Positions 41,303-50,048 of a DNA stretch of 64,000 nt are shown here, piece after piece; position 1 is the first letter of the stretch; every line of letters starts with the position of its first letter. Both the position numbers and the translations under genes were made by a program. This stretch comes from Pseudolysobacter sp964466115. GTDB taxonomy: Bacteria; Pseudomonadota; Gammaproteobacteria; Xanthomonadales; Rhodanobacteraceae. The notes beneath the pieces were generated by a model that was not told the origin of the DNA, did no database searches, and saw nothing but the letters and a program-made list of their open reading frames with translations. The stretch lies in NCBI GenBank assembly GCA_964466115.1, contig CAYXMH010000005.1, positions 66,731 to 130,730 of the forward strand, in the 5' to 3' direction.

Positions 41303-43672
41303 ATGTATTGTTGTAAGCACCGTTACCGCAATCGAGGATTCAGCCTTATCGAAGTGCTGATCGCGATGGTGGTTTTATCGGTGGGATTATTGGCGCTTGC
41401 GTCATTGCAGGTGCAAATAATGCGCACCTCCGCCGATACCAAATCAAAAAGTGGGGGCTTATCGTTGGCGCAGCAGAAAATTGAAGAGTTGCGTGGGTTC
41501 GTATCGTCTGATGAATACAAAGCGATTAACTCGAGCAGCTACGTCAGTAACGTCACTGAAATGACCGATGCCGCAGCGGGAGGCACCAGTTTCACCCGAT
41601 CTTGGACGGTAAAGCGCTATGTCTTGGACCGCAGTACCGGGGCGTTCGTGGATGTCGGTGCTTCCAATGTCACAGCCAGCGACACCCAATTGACCGCTTT
41701 CAATACGAAACTGGTACCGGGTACGGAATTTAAGAAGTTGGAGGTAACCGTTGGTTGGATCGATGCGCTTGGTGCCAGTCAATCCGTGACATTATCGGAT
41801 GTTATCGATGCATTGGATCCGAACGACAGCATCCATGCGTTAGAGGCGACCAATTTGTACCCACGCGACGCGCAGGCGCGGATTTACGATCCGGGATCGC
41901 AGCCAGGGGTGATCCCGATCGCAGTCGGTAACGATCAATCGGTGGCGTCGTCTGATCCTAAGCCGGTGCAAGAAGGCAAACACGGCATGATTACGACGCG
42001 GTTCAATGTGGAGTCCTATGTGAAGGACGGCAACGACGCCATCATCAAGAAAAACATTGAAACCGCCTTGGTCAGCTGCCGCTGCACTACTACAGTACAA
42101 AGTAATGATGAGGCGCCACCAGAAGGGCCGTTTGCAGCGTCTTACTGGGACGGGGATAAGTTTACGGTTCCAAAAAGCATTGCCGGGAAAACGCGCGGTT
42201 ATCTTGATTCAAGCATCGATCAAAACGTCAACCTTTGTAGCGTTTGTTGCCGCGATCACCATGATAAGGCCAGCGAGTCGATAAAATACGATCCGTATCG
42301 CCCGCCCAGCGATATCAGTAATGGTGACCACAATCACTATCACAACACCAACCCGACCGGTACCCCCGCGTTCACGGTAGTTGGCCCGAACAATGCGTTC
42401 TATGATGAAGCTTGTCGGCTAGTGCGCGTGGACGGCATTTTTCGCGTGACCACCGATCCGCGTTTGGAAAATTTGGCGATGCTGAATATGCTCGGAAGCC
42501 CAGCCAGTGCCGCTACGCTTACTCAAGCAACCATCACCGCTTATGCGGACTTCGCGAAAAATTACGTGACCGCGATTTGGGGCGCCGTGAAAACGGGAGT
42601 GGAACAAAAAGCCTTGGCGGACTATACGCCCACCCCCAGTGGACTGGGGCAAGCGGATCCCGCCGACTTGGCCGTAGCAAGCAAATTCAACTTAAGTTCG
42701 CGTGCTGTATTTGTCGACTGGTTAAGTCCAGAGGCGATCAACAAGCTCAATTGTGTCGGAACCGATGCGACCAATGTGGACTGCGCTACAAAGTACTCTA
42801 ATTATCAAACCTCCAGTATTTTGCAGATCGTGCCGTTTTTTGCCATTAATCTCACCAACATTGGCGAATGGTCGGAAAACTCGGCAAGCAAAATCCTGAC
42901 GGTTGCGAATGAGGCGATCCCGAATAATGTCTCGACGACTTTCACGCGTGGCGAGGTGACCGGAGTAAAGGCCGGTTCAGCGCAGACCTCGGTGAACAGT
43001 TACCGCGGTGCCTCCGGTTTGACCGACCAGGTTCCGATCGATCCGGACGACGCTGGAATCGCTGTCACTACTCGCGCGCCGCCGCTGGCTATAGCACGCA
43101 ATTTCACGGTGACGGGCGCCTCGTCGACCACGGTGGAGTATGTCGTGGAAATCATCGATCTTAGCAACGATGGCGGAAATTTTCTCACCGCACAGTTAAA
43201 TGTCGTGCCCTGTACACGAGGTACCGGAGCCGGGCAATCGAAAGACCCAACCGACGGGTCTAAGCTTGATACGAATGAGCATCTGTGTTCATTGACCTCA
43301 TCCGTCACCACGGCGACATTGACGTTCAATAACTACAATCGTGTCACCAATGTGGTTTGTCCGTCCGGCAGCAAGGGAAATAATTATTCGGCTATAACCG
43401 GCGTATTCCCACCACAATGCCAAGGTTCAAAAAACAATGACATCGTTTCCGCCACTTCGTACACAGTGCGCGACTATAAACTTTGCCCGATCCCGGTAAC
43501 TTCTGGTGTGACATTCGCAAATCCGATCGAGTCAAACTCGTCTGCGTCCAACCCGCAAGATCCGACGCTGGAGGCGACTATGGTGGGATTAACCTTGGCT
43601 CCCAATGCCGCGGTGTTGGACCTTAAGCGTTTAAGTGCGCGATTTGTAAAACAGTCCGCGGCTTGCCCTTAA
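41303..43672 (+). CDS. pilV: PilV-like minor pilin with about 620-residue C-terminal extension
   Basis: 789 residues. Residues 1-170 look like a complete PilV: NRGFSLIEVLIAMVVLSVGL (10-29), LAQQKIEELRGF, and the final GWIDALGASQSVTLSDVI strands. Everything after is extra. The extension has SCRC (C259, C261) and a Cys/His cluster at 312-347: CSVCCRDHH followed by GDHNHYH, suggesting metal binding. Later parts are Ser/Thr-rich and beta-type (ARNFTVTGASSTTVEYVVEI; ATLTFNNYNRVTNVVCPSG) with paired cysteines, as in adhesins. No PilY1 gene is in the cluster, so this protein may serve as the tip adhesin; that is inference. It is the last gene of the operon. Confidence 0.72.
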   Translation: MYCCKHRYRNRGFSLIEVLIAMVVLSVGLLALASLQVQIMRTSADTKSKSGGLSLAQQKIEELRGFVSSDEYKAINSSSYVSNVTEMTDAAAGGTSFTRSWTVKRYVLDRSTGAFVDVGASNVTASDTQLTAFNTKLVPGTEFKKLEVTVGWIDALGASQSVTLSDVIDALDPNDSIHALEATNLYPRDAQARIYDPGSQPGVIPIAVGNDQSVASSDPKPVQEGKHGMITTRFNVESYVKDGNDAIIKKNIETALVSCRCTTTVQSNDEAPPEGPFAASYWDGDKFTVPKSIAGKTRGYLDSSIDQNVNLCSVCCRDHHDKASESIKYDPYRPPSDISNGDHNHYHNTNPTGTPAFTVVGPNNAFYDEACRLVRVDGIFRVTTDPRLENLAMLNMLGSPASAATLTQATITAYADFAKNYVTAIWGAVKTGVEQKALADYTPTPSGLGQADPADLAVASKFNLSSRAVFVDWLSPEAINKLNCVGTDATNVDCATKYSNYQTSSILQIVPFFAINLTNIGEWSENSASKILTVANEAIPNNVSTTFTRGEVTGVKAGSAQTSVNSYRGASGLTDQVPIDPDDAGIAVTTRAPPLAIARNFTVTGASSTTVEYVVEIIDLSNDGGNFLTAQLNVVPCTRGTGAGQSKDPTDGSKLDTNEHLCSLTSSVTTATLTFNNYNRVTNVVCPSGSKGNNYSAITGVFPPQCQGSKNNDIVSATSYTVRDYKLCPIPVTSGVTFANPIESNSSASNPQDPTLEATMVGLTLAPNAAVLDLKRLSARFVKQSAACP

Positions 43673-43736
43673 GTTTGAAATCACAGTCTTTCGGTCAGCC
43701 CGCTTTACTACAACTCTCGGTTGTTTCATCACTTGA

Positions 43737-44519
43737 TTACTTCCCTATGAACTGGGCTTTACGTCGCTCCAAAAACGCCTTGGTTCCCTCGCGCATATCT
43801 TCGGTAGCGCAACATAGCGCAAACGCTTGCGTCTCGTAATCAAGCCCTTGATCCAAACCGCATTCACCGCCGATCAGCACCGCATCAAGAATGCCAGCTA
43901 GGGCGTGCGGAGCCGCCGTCGCCAATTGCGCAGCAATCGCATCGACTTCAGCATTCAGTTGCTCATTGGACACCACACGCGTGATAGCTCCCAGTGCGTA
44001 AGCGCGTTGCGCATCAATCGTGTGACCTAACAGACAAAGTTCCAACGCCGCACCGCGACCGGCCAAGCGCAACAATCGCTGGGTGCCGCCGAAACCCGGA
44101 ATCACACCAAGATTGATTTCCGGCTGGCCGAATTTTGCTTTCTCACCGGCGATGCGCAATGTGCAGCTCATCGCCATTTCCATACCGCCACCGAGTGCGA
44201 AACCTTGGATGCGTGCGATCACCGGTTTTCCGAGACGCTCGATGTTTAACATCAGCTGCTGTCCGGCGCGGGAAAAAACTTGCGCTTGGTGCGGCGACAG
44301 TGCGGCCAATTCGCTGATATCGGCACCGGCCACGAACGCTTTTTCACCGCTGCCGGCCAGAATGACCACGCGCACGGCCGTATCGTGCTTGGCTTGTTCA
44401 AACGCGTCGTGCAATTCAGCGATGGTGTCGCGATTCAGTGCATTCAGCTTGTCGGGGCGGTTGATTGTGATGGTGCGAATCGCATTGCGATCCTCGATCA
44501 ACAAGTTGCGATGGGTCAT
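43737..44519 (-). CDS. Enoyl-CoA hydratase (crotonase)
   Basis: 260 residues from the ATG at 44519, preferred over 44540 because GGAG lies 6 bases before it. Both catalytic glutamates are present: GGGMEMAMSCTLRIAG (Glu of the first pair) and GQPEINLGVIPGFGGTQRL (second), and the oxyanion-hole loop is KAFVAGADISELA. This is a generic short-chain enoyl-CoA hydratase of beta-oxidation, distinct from the LiuC-type protein at the left end. It stands alone: 64 bases after pilV (converging) and upstream of a palindromic repeat. Confidence 0.9.
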   Translation of the reverse strand: MTHRNLLIEDRNAIRTITINRPDKLNALNRDTIAELHDAFEQAKHDTAVRVVILAGSGEKAFVAGADISELAALSPHQAQVFSRAGQQLMLNIERLGKPVIARIQGFALGGGMEMAMSCTLRIAGEKAKFGQPEINLGVIPGFGGTQRLLRLAGRGAALELCLLGHTIDAQRAYALGAITRVVSNEQLNAEVDAIAAQLATAAPHALAGILDAVLIGGECGLDQGLDYETQAFALCCATEDMREGTKAFLERRKAQFIGK

Positions 44520-44559
44520 GCTCCACTCCGGAATGCTCAAAAGCGCGCATCATAAGCCC

Positions 44560-44625
44560 TTGTGGGAGCGGCTTCCAGCCGCGATCGCGGCGGTAAAACA
44601 TTCAATCGCGGCTGGATGGCACGGC
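44560..44625. repeat. REP element of the GTGGGAGCGGCTTCCAGCCGC type
   Basis: GTGGGAGCGGCTTCCAGCCG at the left and CAATCGCGGCTGGATGGCAC at the right form an imperfect palindrome. From memory, this sequence type is common in Xanthomonadales and Pseudomonas genomes. Confidence 0.75.
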
Positions 44626-44789
44626 TTGATAGGCCCTAAAACACCATTTATTAACAGACGATGACTCGATTTTACCCGCCCGCTGGTTGCAGGCCGCGGG
44701 CTCCGGTAGAATGGTCCGCTTGCGCGCAGGTCAGCATACGTTTGACGCGCATGCAACGGAATTTGCTTTTCACAAGTTTGGAGGTAGGA

Positions 44790-45479
44790 ATGATAGTGCG
44801 ATGGTCTCTCGCCACAATGGCGCTGCTGGTAGGCGGTTCTGCTTTCGCGCAGGACGTCAATACCGATAAGGGCAAACTCAGTTACGCGATCGGTTACGAA
44901 ATTGGCCGCGACTTTAACGAGCGCAAGATGGATGTGGATATCAACACCATCATCCGCGCGCTGCAGGACGGGTACGCCAAGAAAACCCCATCGGTGCCCG
45001 ATGAAACGATGCGCGACATGCTCGGCAAGATGCAAGACAAAATGCGCGACGAGGCGATGACCAAGTTCAAAGCCTTGGCGGATGAAAACAAGACCAAAAG
45101 CACTAAGTTCCTTGCCGACAATAAAGCGAAAAAAGGCATCGTCACTTTACCGAGCGGCGTGCAATACCGGGTGATCGAGGAAGGCACGGTGGCGGGCGCT
45201 AAGCGGGCAACGGCGCAAAGTGAAGTCACGGTGCATTATCGTGGATCGCTGGCCAGCGGCTTGGAGTTCGACAGTTCGTTCGCGCGCGGCGAGCCGGTGC
45301 ATTTCAAGGTCGATTCGGTGATTAAAGGCTGGCAGGAAGTGCTGCCGCTGATGAAGACCGGTGATCATTGGCAGGTTTTCGTACCACCGGATCTGGCCTA
45401 TGGCGATCGCGGTCAACCGCCACGCATTGGACCGAATGAAGCGTTGGTGTTTGAGATTAAGTTGATTGAGGTTAAGTAA
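44790..45479 (+). CDS. fkpA: FKBP-type peptidyl-prolyl isomerase (FkpA/Mip-like)
   Basis: 229 residues from the ATG at 44790, with GGAGG just upstream. Signal peptide (VRWSLATMALLVGGSAFA), an N-terminal helical dimerisation domain (about 25-115; KLSYAIGYEIGRDFNERKMD) and a C-terminal FKBP domain (about 125-229; VTVHYRGSLASGLEFDSS, FKVDSVIKGWQEVLPLMKTG, PPDLAYGDRG, ALVFEIKLIEV). Periplasmic folding helper in Gram-negatives; Mip homologues also aid host interaction in pathogens. The frame is open upstream to 44661, but that part has no signal peptide or conservation I recognise. Confidence 0.92.
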   Translation: MIVRWSLATMALLVGGSAFAQDVNTDKGKLSYAIGYEIGRDFNERKMDVDINTIIRALQDGYAKKTPSVPDETMRDMLGKMQDKMRDEAMTKFKALADENKTKSTKFLADNKAKKGIVTLPSGVQYRVIEEGTVAGAKRATAQSEVTVHYRGSLASGLEFDSSFARGEPVHFKVDSVIKGWQEVLPLMKTGDHWQVFVPPDLAYGDRGQPPRIGPNEALVFEIKLIEVK

Positions 45480-45495
45480 TACCTCAGATTTCATC

Positions 45496-45527
45496 AATGC
45501 CGTTCGCTAGCAATAGCGGATGGCATT
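45496..45527. terminator. Possible bidirectional terminator hairpin
   Basis: AATGCCGTTCGCTA and TAGCGGATGGCATT pair over 14 positions with one mismatch and one wobble around a GCAA loop. It lies in the 68-base gap between two converging genes. There is no T run, so termination is uncertain. Confidence 0.4.
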
Positions 45528-45547
45528 ATTGCGACATTGCCGTTTAA

Positions 45548-45919
45548 TTACGCACCGAGCGCGTGCAATTCTTCCAGCGCGCGCTCCATATCAAGCTTGA
45601 TGTTATTAATCACGCGCATCGCCGATTCGGTATCGCTATTGGCCGTGGCGTTTGTGCTGGCGGCCATGGTTTGCCCGAGCGCGGCTTGTTCCGCTTCGGC
45701 ATCCGGTACAAATTGGGCAAGATAAACATAGCCACGCGTAAGCCCTTCCTTGAGCTCGGCGTGCTCAGGCCCAATGTTCTTCAACAGCATTTTGATGGCG
45801 CGGCGAATTTGATCCTTGGAGTGCGGCAGCAGCGATAGCGGTAACCCATACAGGCCCGGGGTGGCGTGCGCGAGCACTTTACCGTAGTCACTGACCACTT
45901 TTGTCGCTAGCGCGAGCAT
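45548..45919 (-). CDS. Conserved-looking hypothetical protein
   Basis: 123 residues, not recognised. It begins MLALATKVVSDYGKVLAH, is mainly helical, has KDQIRRAIKMLLKNIGPEHAE in the middle and ends in an amphipathic helix (NNIKLDMERALEELHALG). There is no signal peptide or membrane segment. It is transcribed divergently from the DUF1289-Nudix operon and converges on fkpA. Codon use looks normal, and the gap structure on both sides supports a real gene. Confidence 0.65.
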   Translation of the reverse strand: MLALATKVVSDYGKVLAHATPGLYGLPLSLLPHSKDQIRRAIKMLLKNIGPEHAELKEGLTRGYVYLAQFVPDAEAEQAALGQTMAASTNATANSDTESAMRVINNIKLDMERALEELHALGA

Positions 45920-46008
45920 GCAAATTCGTCCGGTTTGAGAATACCTGTCAATTTATCAATAAAATGGTAAATTTTCTAATACCTTTCGTTTCATAGAATG
46001 CCACGAAC

Positions 46009-46188
46009 GTGATTTTGAGCCCTTGCATTGGAATTTGTACCTTGGATGCAGCCGGTTATTGCGAAGGCTGTTTTCGCAGTATTGACGAGATCGCGCGTTG
46101 GTCAATGTTGAACGATGGCGAACGGATGCGCATTATGAATGAGGTATTGCCGGAGCGCGAACGCGCGAAAACGCTAAATGAACGCTGA
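46009..46188 (+). CDS. DUF1289 small cysteine-rich protein
   Basis: A 59-residue protein read directly from the sequence: GTG at 46009 (or TTG at 46015) to TGA at 46186-46188. The product contains SPCIGICTLDAAGYCEGCFR followed by SIDEIARW, exactly the DUF1289 pattern of four cysteines (C-x3-C ... C-x2-C) and a Glu-Ile-x-x-Trp helix. Its end overlaps the Nudix gene start by 11 bases, so it is the first gene of a three-gene operon. Function of the family is not known; the four cysteines suggest a bound metal. The start is uncertain because no clear ribosome site is seen. Confidence 0.85.
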   Translation: MILSPCIGICTLDAAGYCEGCFRSIDEIARWSMLNDGERMRIMNEVLPERERAKTLNER

Positions 46189-46801
46189 CCGATTAACCCT
46201 AGAAACGCAGCGCTTACGGCGCGCGTTGTATGCACTCGATGCACCGCCGCTGGCGGTTGGCTTGAATCATGCCGAATTGGCCGATGCAATCGATTCGGTG
46301 CCGCGCAAACCGGCGGCCGTGTTGATACCGCTGCTGCCACGGGAGGGTCGGTTGACGGTGTTGTTCACGCGCCGCACCGAGCATTTGAATCATCACGCCG
46401 GTCAAATCAGTTTTCCGGGCGGGCGCTCGCAGGCCGGTGACGCCGATGCGCTGGCGGTGGCGCTGCGGGAAACGCAGGAAGAAATAGGCGTTATGCCGGA
46501 GCAGGTCCATCCGATTGGGTATCTTGATTGTTGCGAGACGGTTAGCGGCTTTTGCGTGACCCCGGTGGTGGGTTATGTTGATCCTCTATCCCGGTTTGTG
46601 CCCGACCCGCTGGAAGTAGCGGAAATTTTTGAGGTGCCGTTTGAGTTTTTCCTCGAACAAAAGAGTTTGCGCCGCCGCGAGATCGATTTCCGCGGTCGAT
46701 TACGAAACGTATACGAATTTGTTTATGGCGAACACACCATTTGGGGGGCGACGGCGGCGATGTTGGTTAATTTGCGCGATCGCTTGGAGCACGCCCAATG
46801 A
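46178..46801 (+). CDS. nudL: Nudix hydrolase, CoA pyrophosphatase (NudL/YeaB type)
   Basis: 207 residues. Nudix box GGRSQAGDADALAVALRETQ continuing EEIGV (about 83-107), preceded by the UPF0035/CoA-pyrophosphatase signature LNHHAGQISFPGG. Known members split CoA into 3'-phospho-ADP and phosphopantetheine, controlling CoA turnover. It overlaps the DUF1289 gene by 11 bases and the sulfurtransferase gene by 4 bases (ATGA). In a genome devoted to acyl-CoA metabolism such a housekeeping role is natural. Confidence 0.92.
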   Translation: MNADRLTLETQRLRRALYALDAPPLAVGLNHAELADAIDSVPRKPAAVLIPLLPREGRLTVLFTRRTEHLNHHAGQISFPGGRSQAGDADALAVALRETQEEIGVMPEQVHPIGYLDCCETVSGFCVTPVVGYVDPLSRFVPDPLEVAEIFEVPFEFFLEQKSLRRREIDFRGRLRNVYEFVYGEHTIWGATAAMLVNLRDRLEHAQ

Positions 46802-47646
46802 GCTGGGGTACGCTGATTTCAGTTGATGAGTTGGCGCATCTTTCGGTGACGGACGATGTATTGATCGTCGATTGCCGCTTTGAGCTCGGCGATCCTTTGC
46901 GTGGCCAACGCGATTTCGCAGCGGGACATATCCCGGGTGCCGTATATGCGGACCTCGATCACGATCTTTCCGATTTGAGTAAACAGGGTCTCGGCCGGCA
47001 TCCATTACCCGATGCGATTGTATTTTCGTCAGTACTTGGTCGCTGGGGAGTGACCGAACGCACGCAAGTGGTGGCTTATGATGCAGTCAATGGATCGATT
47101 GCGGCGCGGTTGTGGTGGATGTTGCGCTTGGTCGGGCATGCCAAAGCCGCGGTGCTCGACGGTGGTTTTGCCGCTTGGGTGAAGGCGGGTTTGCCTGTAA
47201 GCGCGACGATCAATACGCGCCGTGAAGCGCATCTTGCGTTGCATTACGATAACCCAGGCATTGTTTATTTTGATGAGTTGTCGCAAAAATTAAAAAATAA
47301 TTCGGCGCTGTTGCTCGACGCGCGCGCTGGCGCGCGCTATCGCGGCGAGGTGGAGCCGATTGACCCGGTGGCGGGGCATATACCCGGGGCTAAGAACCGG
47401 CCTTTCACCGATAACCTGGACAGCGACGGTCGCTTTCGTGACAAGGCCGCGCTGCGCCGGGAGTTTGGGCAATTGCTGGGTCCGCACGCCAGCGTCGATG
47501 TGATTCATATGTGCGGTTCGGGCGTCACCGCTTGCCATAATTTATTGGCTATGGAGTATGCGGGTATGCCCGGTTCTCGCGTATTCGCCCCGTCATGGAG
47601 CGGTTGGGTTAGCGATCCCAATCGCCCAGTGGCGAAAGGGGATTGA
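46798..47646 (+). CDS. sseA: 3-mercaptopyruvate/thiosulfate sulfurtransferase (two rhodanese domains)
   Basis: 282 residues made of two rhodanese domains: an inactive N-terminal one (about 1-150; VDCRFELGDPLRGQRDFAAG, GHIPGAVYADLDHDLS) and an active C-terminal one with the catalytic cysteine in MCGSGVTACHNLLAM. The loop CGSGVTA is the mercaptopyruvate sulfurtransferase type, whereas thiosulfate rhodaneses carry CRKGVTA. It moves sulfane sulfur to thiols or cyanide. The ATG overlaps the Nudix stop (ATGA), making it the third gene of the operon. Confidence 0.92.
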   Translation: MSWGTLISVDELAHLSVTDDVLIVDCRFELGDPLRGQRDFAAGHIPGAVYADLDHDLSDLSKQGLGRHPLPDAIVFSSVLGRWGVTERTQVVAYDAVNGSIAARLWWMLRLVGHAKAAVLDGGFAAWVKAGLPVSATINTRREAHLALHYDNPGIVYFDELSQKLKNNSALLLDARAGARYRGEVEPIDPVAGHIPGAKNRPFTDNLDSDGRFRDKAALRREFGQLLGPHASVDVIHMCGSGVTACHNLLAMEYAGMPGSRVFAPSWSGWVSDPNRPVAKGD

Positions 47647-47653
47647 GCGGTCT

Positions 47654-48406
47654 CTATTTCTTTTTGAGTTTTTCAACCAGTGATTTCAGAACCTGCTGCG
47701 ATTCCTCCGCGTACCAAGCGTCGACGAACTGCTCGATATTGAGTGCGGCGGGATCGGCAAAAGCGTCAATGAGATCGGCGCGCGCTAAGCGCCGTGTTGC
47801 GGTCATTGCTTGTGGCGGCAGCTGGAGTAAGTCGGTCAACCACGTTAAGGAACGCGCAACGGTTTGTTCCGGATCGCTGAGTTCATCAACCATTCCAACG
47901 GCATGAGCCTGCTCGGCAGTTAGCATGCTGCCTGCGACCATTAGTCGTTCTGCTCGATAGATTCCAATCAAGCGTCGCAGCGCGGACTGAATGCAATTCG
48001 GTACGCTCAAACCGACTTGCACCTCGTTTAAACCGATTTTGTACGGCCCGCGCGCCATCACGCGGTAATCGCAAAAGATCGCGAGCACAGCGCCGCCAGC
48101 GGGGCTATGGCCGGTGATGGCGGCAACGCTGGGAATGGGTGAGCGAGCCAATGCGGCGCATAGACCGAAAAAATCGTGCCAAGTTGCGCTGAGTGCTGGG
48201 CGATCCAGAGTCAACAAAGCCGGTACATCCAAGCCGGCTGAAAACATTCCCGGACTGCCGGATAGCAGTAATGCTCTGGCACCCTTGCCCGGCGCCGCCT
48301 CAACGGCCTCTCGCAGCCGTCGAATCAAGGCGGGATCTAGCGCGTTTACCGGTGGGCGGGCAAGCCGCAGCTCGTGTATAGCTTCGTGGCGGATAATTTC
48401 GAGCAT
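47654..48406 (-). CDS. Delta3,Delta2-enoyl-CoA isomerase-like protein
   Basis: A 250-residue crotonase-superfamily enzyme. Motifs: NALDPALIRRLREAVE, MFSAGLDVPALLTLDRPAL (oxyanion-hole loop), GHSPAGGAVLAIFCDYRVMA and YKIGLNEVQVGLSVP, where the single Glu fits the ECI1-type isomerases that shift cis/trans-3 to trans-2 double bonds. The first hydratase glutamate is absent (GGAVLA), which argues against hydratase activity. It would let unsaturated fatty acids enter beta-oxidation. It converges on sseA with 7 bases between stops; a palindromic repeat lies behind its start. Confidence 0.85.
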   Translation of the reverse strand: MLEIIRHEAIHELRLARPPVNALDPALIRRLREAVEAAPGKGARALLLSGSPGMFSAGLDVPALLTLDRPALSATWHDFFGLCAALARSPIPSVAAITGHSPAGGAVLAIFCDYRVMARGPYKIGLNEVQVGLSVPNCIQSALRRLIGIYRAERLMVAGSMLTAEQAHAVGMVDELSDPEQTVARSLTWLTDLLQLPPQAMTATRRLARADLIDAFADPAALNIEQFVDAWYAEESQQVLKSLVEKLKKK

Positions 48407-48435
48407 GCGATCCTCACAGGAATGATGAACGTCAA

Positions 48436-48499
48436 GGTAGGGTGGGCTTTAGCCCGCCGTTGCGGGAGTGTTCTGGTGGGCTAAAGCTCACCCTGCCTT
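48436..48499. repeat. GTAGGGTGGGC-family palindromic element
   Basis: GGTAGGGTGGGCTTTAGCCC at the left and GGTGGGCTAAAGCTCACCC near the right end make a double hairpin like those at 10885 and 53814. It lies between the starts/ends of two unrelated minus-strand genes. Confidence 0.8.
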
Positions 48500-48502
48500 A
48501 AG

Positions 48503-49984
48503 TTATTGAAAATTGGCCGTCCATTGATATTGAATAGTGTAACTGAGCGTAATGGTGCCGTTAGCGGGAACCTCGAGCTTGAAATCGATCGTATCGGCGT
48601 TGCGTTTTTCAAACTTTGTACTCGATTGAACAATATTCCATTGTGACCATCGATACAAATGTTCACGCACTACAACGTTCTGGGGTTGCGCGCTGCCATT
48701 GGTTAAGCGAATTGCAAAGCTTTCGTTTAAGGTGCGGGCGTCTTTGTTGATTTGATAATCGGTTTGCGTGCGCTCGCCTTTTAGGTCGAACGCATTGCCA
48801 AGCTCAACGGCAAGGGTTTCGTTTGCGGGTGTGTGCGCAATGGCGTCCTCGCCGATGAATTCCGGGGCGTGGTCGCCATCGTCCACCAGCACGCGCAAGC
48901 GTCCGCCCGGAAGGGCACGATCGAGGCGTAGGGCCAATGTGCTGCGCACCGGTGTGCGGCTATCCAGGCCATAGTTGCGATCGGTAATCGGCGCGGTTTC
49001 CGGATTAAGGCGCAAGTGCGCGGGCTCGAACAAATACTGACGCGAACAGGTGACCGTTTGCGCCGGGAATAACGCGACGCGCTGAATGCTGGCGTTGGCG
49101 ATATCGATCGCCGCATCCAGCGTGTACTCGTGGAAATCGCCGAGCAGGCTTTCCTGTGGGCGTGCCGCGCGCGATTTCGCCGCCGTCAGTAAGCGCGTTG
49201 CCGGTTTGGCTTCGTTCAGTCGATGCGGGTCACCCGCAATCAATTTCACTCGTGCGTTGCGAAAATCGCTACCACTGTGATTGGCAATGGCCGCCCAAGC
49301 CGAGAACTGAGTTTTGCATTCCGCGCCATTTAGCAACCAGGCGGAATACTCTGCGCGCCAGGCCAATCCTTCGGTGGGATAGGCCAGTTCAATGGTTTGT
49401 GGACCGGCCTTTTTTGCGTCAATTTGCCAGCTTAACGTCGGTGTGGCGCTTAGACCGTGCGGTAGATCGGGAAAGCTGACGCGGCTAAATTCCGTTACGG
49501 TTACAATTTGGCCGCTGTCCAAGCGCAGGCTTAGGCCGCCGGTATTGGACAGCAGCGTACCGCCGACCATGGTCGTTTTGTCGACACCGTCGCCGTGCTC
49601 GACCACCACCCGATGGCCGATGTGGCGTTCGACCAAGCGATCGAGCGTGATAGGGTCGAACTCGAACGTTTGATGGGTCAATAAAACGCCTTCGGGATCG
49701 TTAAGTGCACGGAAGCTTATAGCGCCGGCGTCGAGATAGCGCGGCATATCGCGAATTTGAATGGCGTTGCTGCCGGCTTTTAAGTCAAACTGGCGCAAGT
49801 CGCGAACGACGGCGTAGCCGCCGGGCCGTGCATCCGGTTCGATGCTCGCGGAAAACGGACCAGAACCCTCGCTGGTCTCGTTATAGATACTGAGCGAGTA
49901 ATGGGATGTGTCTTGCGCTCCGGCGTAGCCGCACAGCATGCACATCGTGAATAGCCATCGCAGTTTATGCAGTCGAATAGGCAT
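48503..49984 (-). CDS. DUF4139 domain-containing exported protein
   Basis: 493 residues with a signal peptide (LRWLFTMCMLCGYAGAQ). The sequence matches the DUF4139/mucoidy-inhibitor-like group: an N-terminal beta domain (YAVVRDLRQFDLKAGSNAIQ), a central stretch WQIDAKKAGPQTIELAYPTE with GLAWRAEYSAWL, and the C-terminal domain (LFEPAHLRLNPETAPITDRN ... VVREHLYRWSQWNI). The family lacks an established function; it is secreted and beta-rich. It stands as a single gene divergent from the copper chaperone gene, 64 bases between start codons. Confidence 0.85.
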   Translation of the reverse strand: MPIRLHKLRWLFTMCMLCGYAGAQDTSHYSLSIYNETSEGSGPFSASIEPDARPGGYAVVRDLRQFDLKAGSNAIQIRDMPRYLDAGAISFRALNDPEGVLLTHQTFEFDPITLDRLVERHIGHRVVVEHGDGVDKTTMVGGTLLSNTGGLSLRLDSGQIVTVTEFSRVSFPDLPHGLSATPTLSWQIDAKKAGPQTIELAYPTEGLAWRAEYSAWLLNGAECKTQFSAWAAIANHSGSDFRNARVKLIAGDPHRLNEAKPATRLLTAAKSRAARPQESLLGDFHEYTLDAAIDIANASIQRVALFPAQTVTCSRQYLFEPAHLRLNPETAPITDRNYGLDSRTPVRSTLALRLDRALPGGRLRVLVDDGDHAPEFIGEDAIAHTPANETLAVELGNAFDLKGERTQTDYQINKDARTLNESFAIRLTNGSAQPQNVVVREHLYRWSQWNIVQSSTKFEKRNADTIDFKLEVPANGTITLSYTIQYQWTANFQ

Positions 49985-50048
49985 AGGGTTGGTTAAGAAT
50001 AAATAGGATGGGTTAGCTTATATGATAACGGTAATCGTAGGGATTCCA

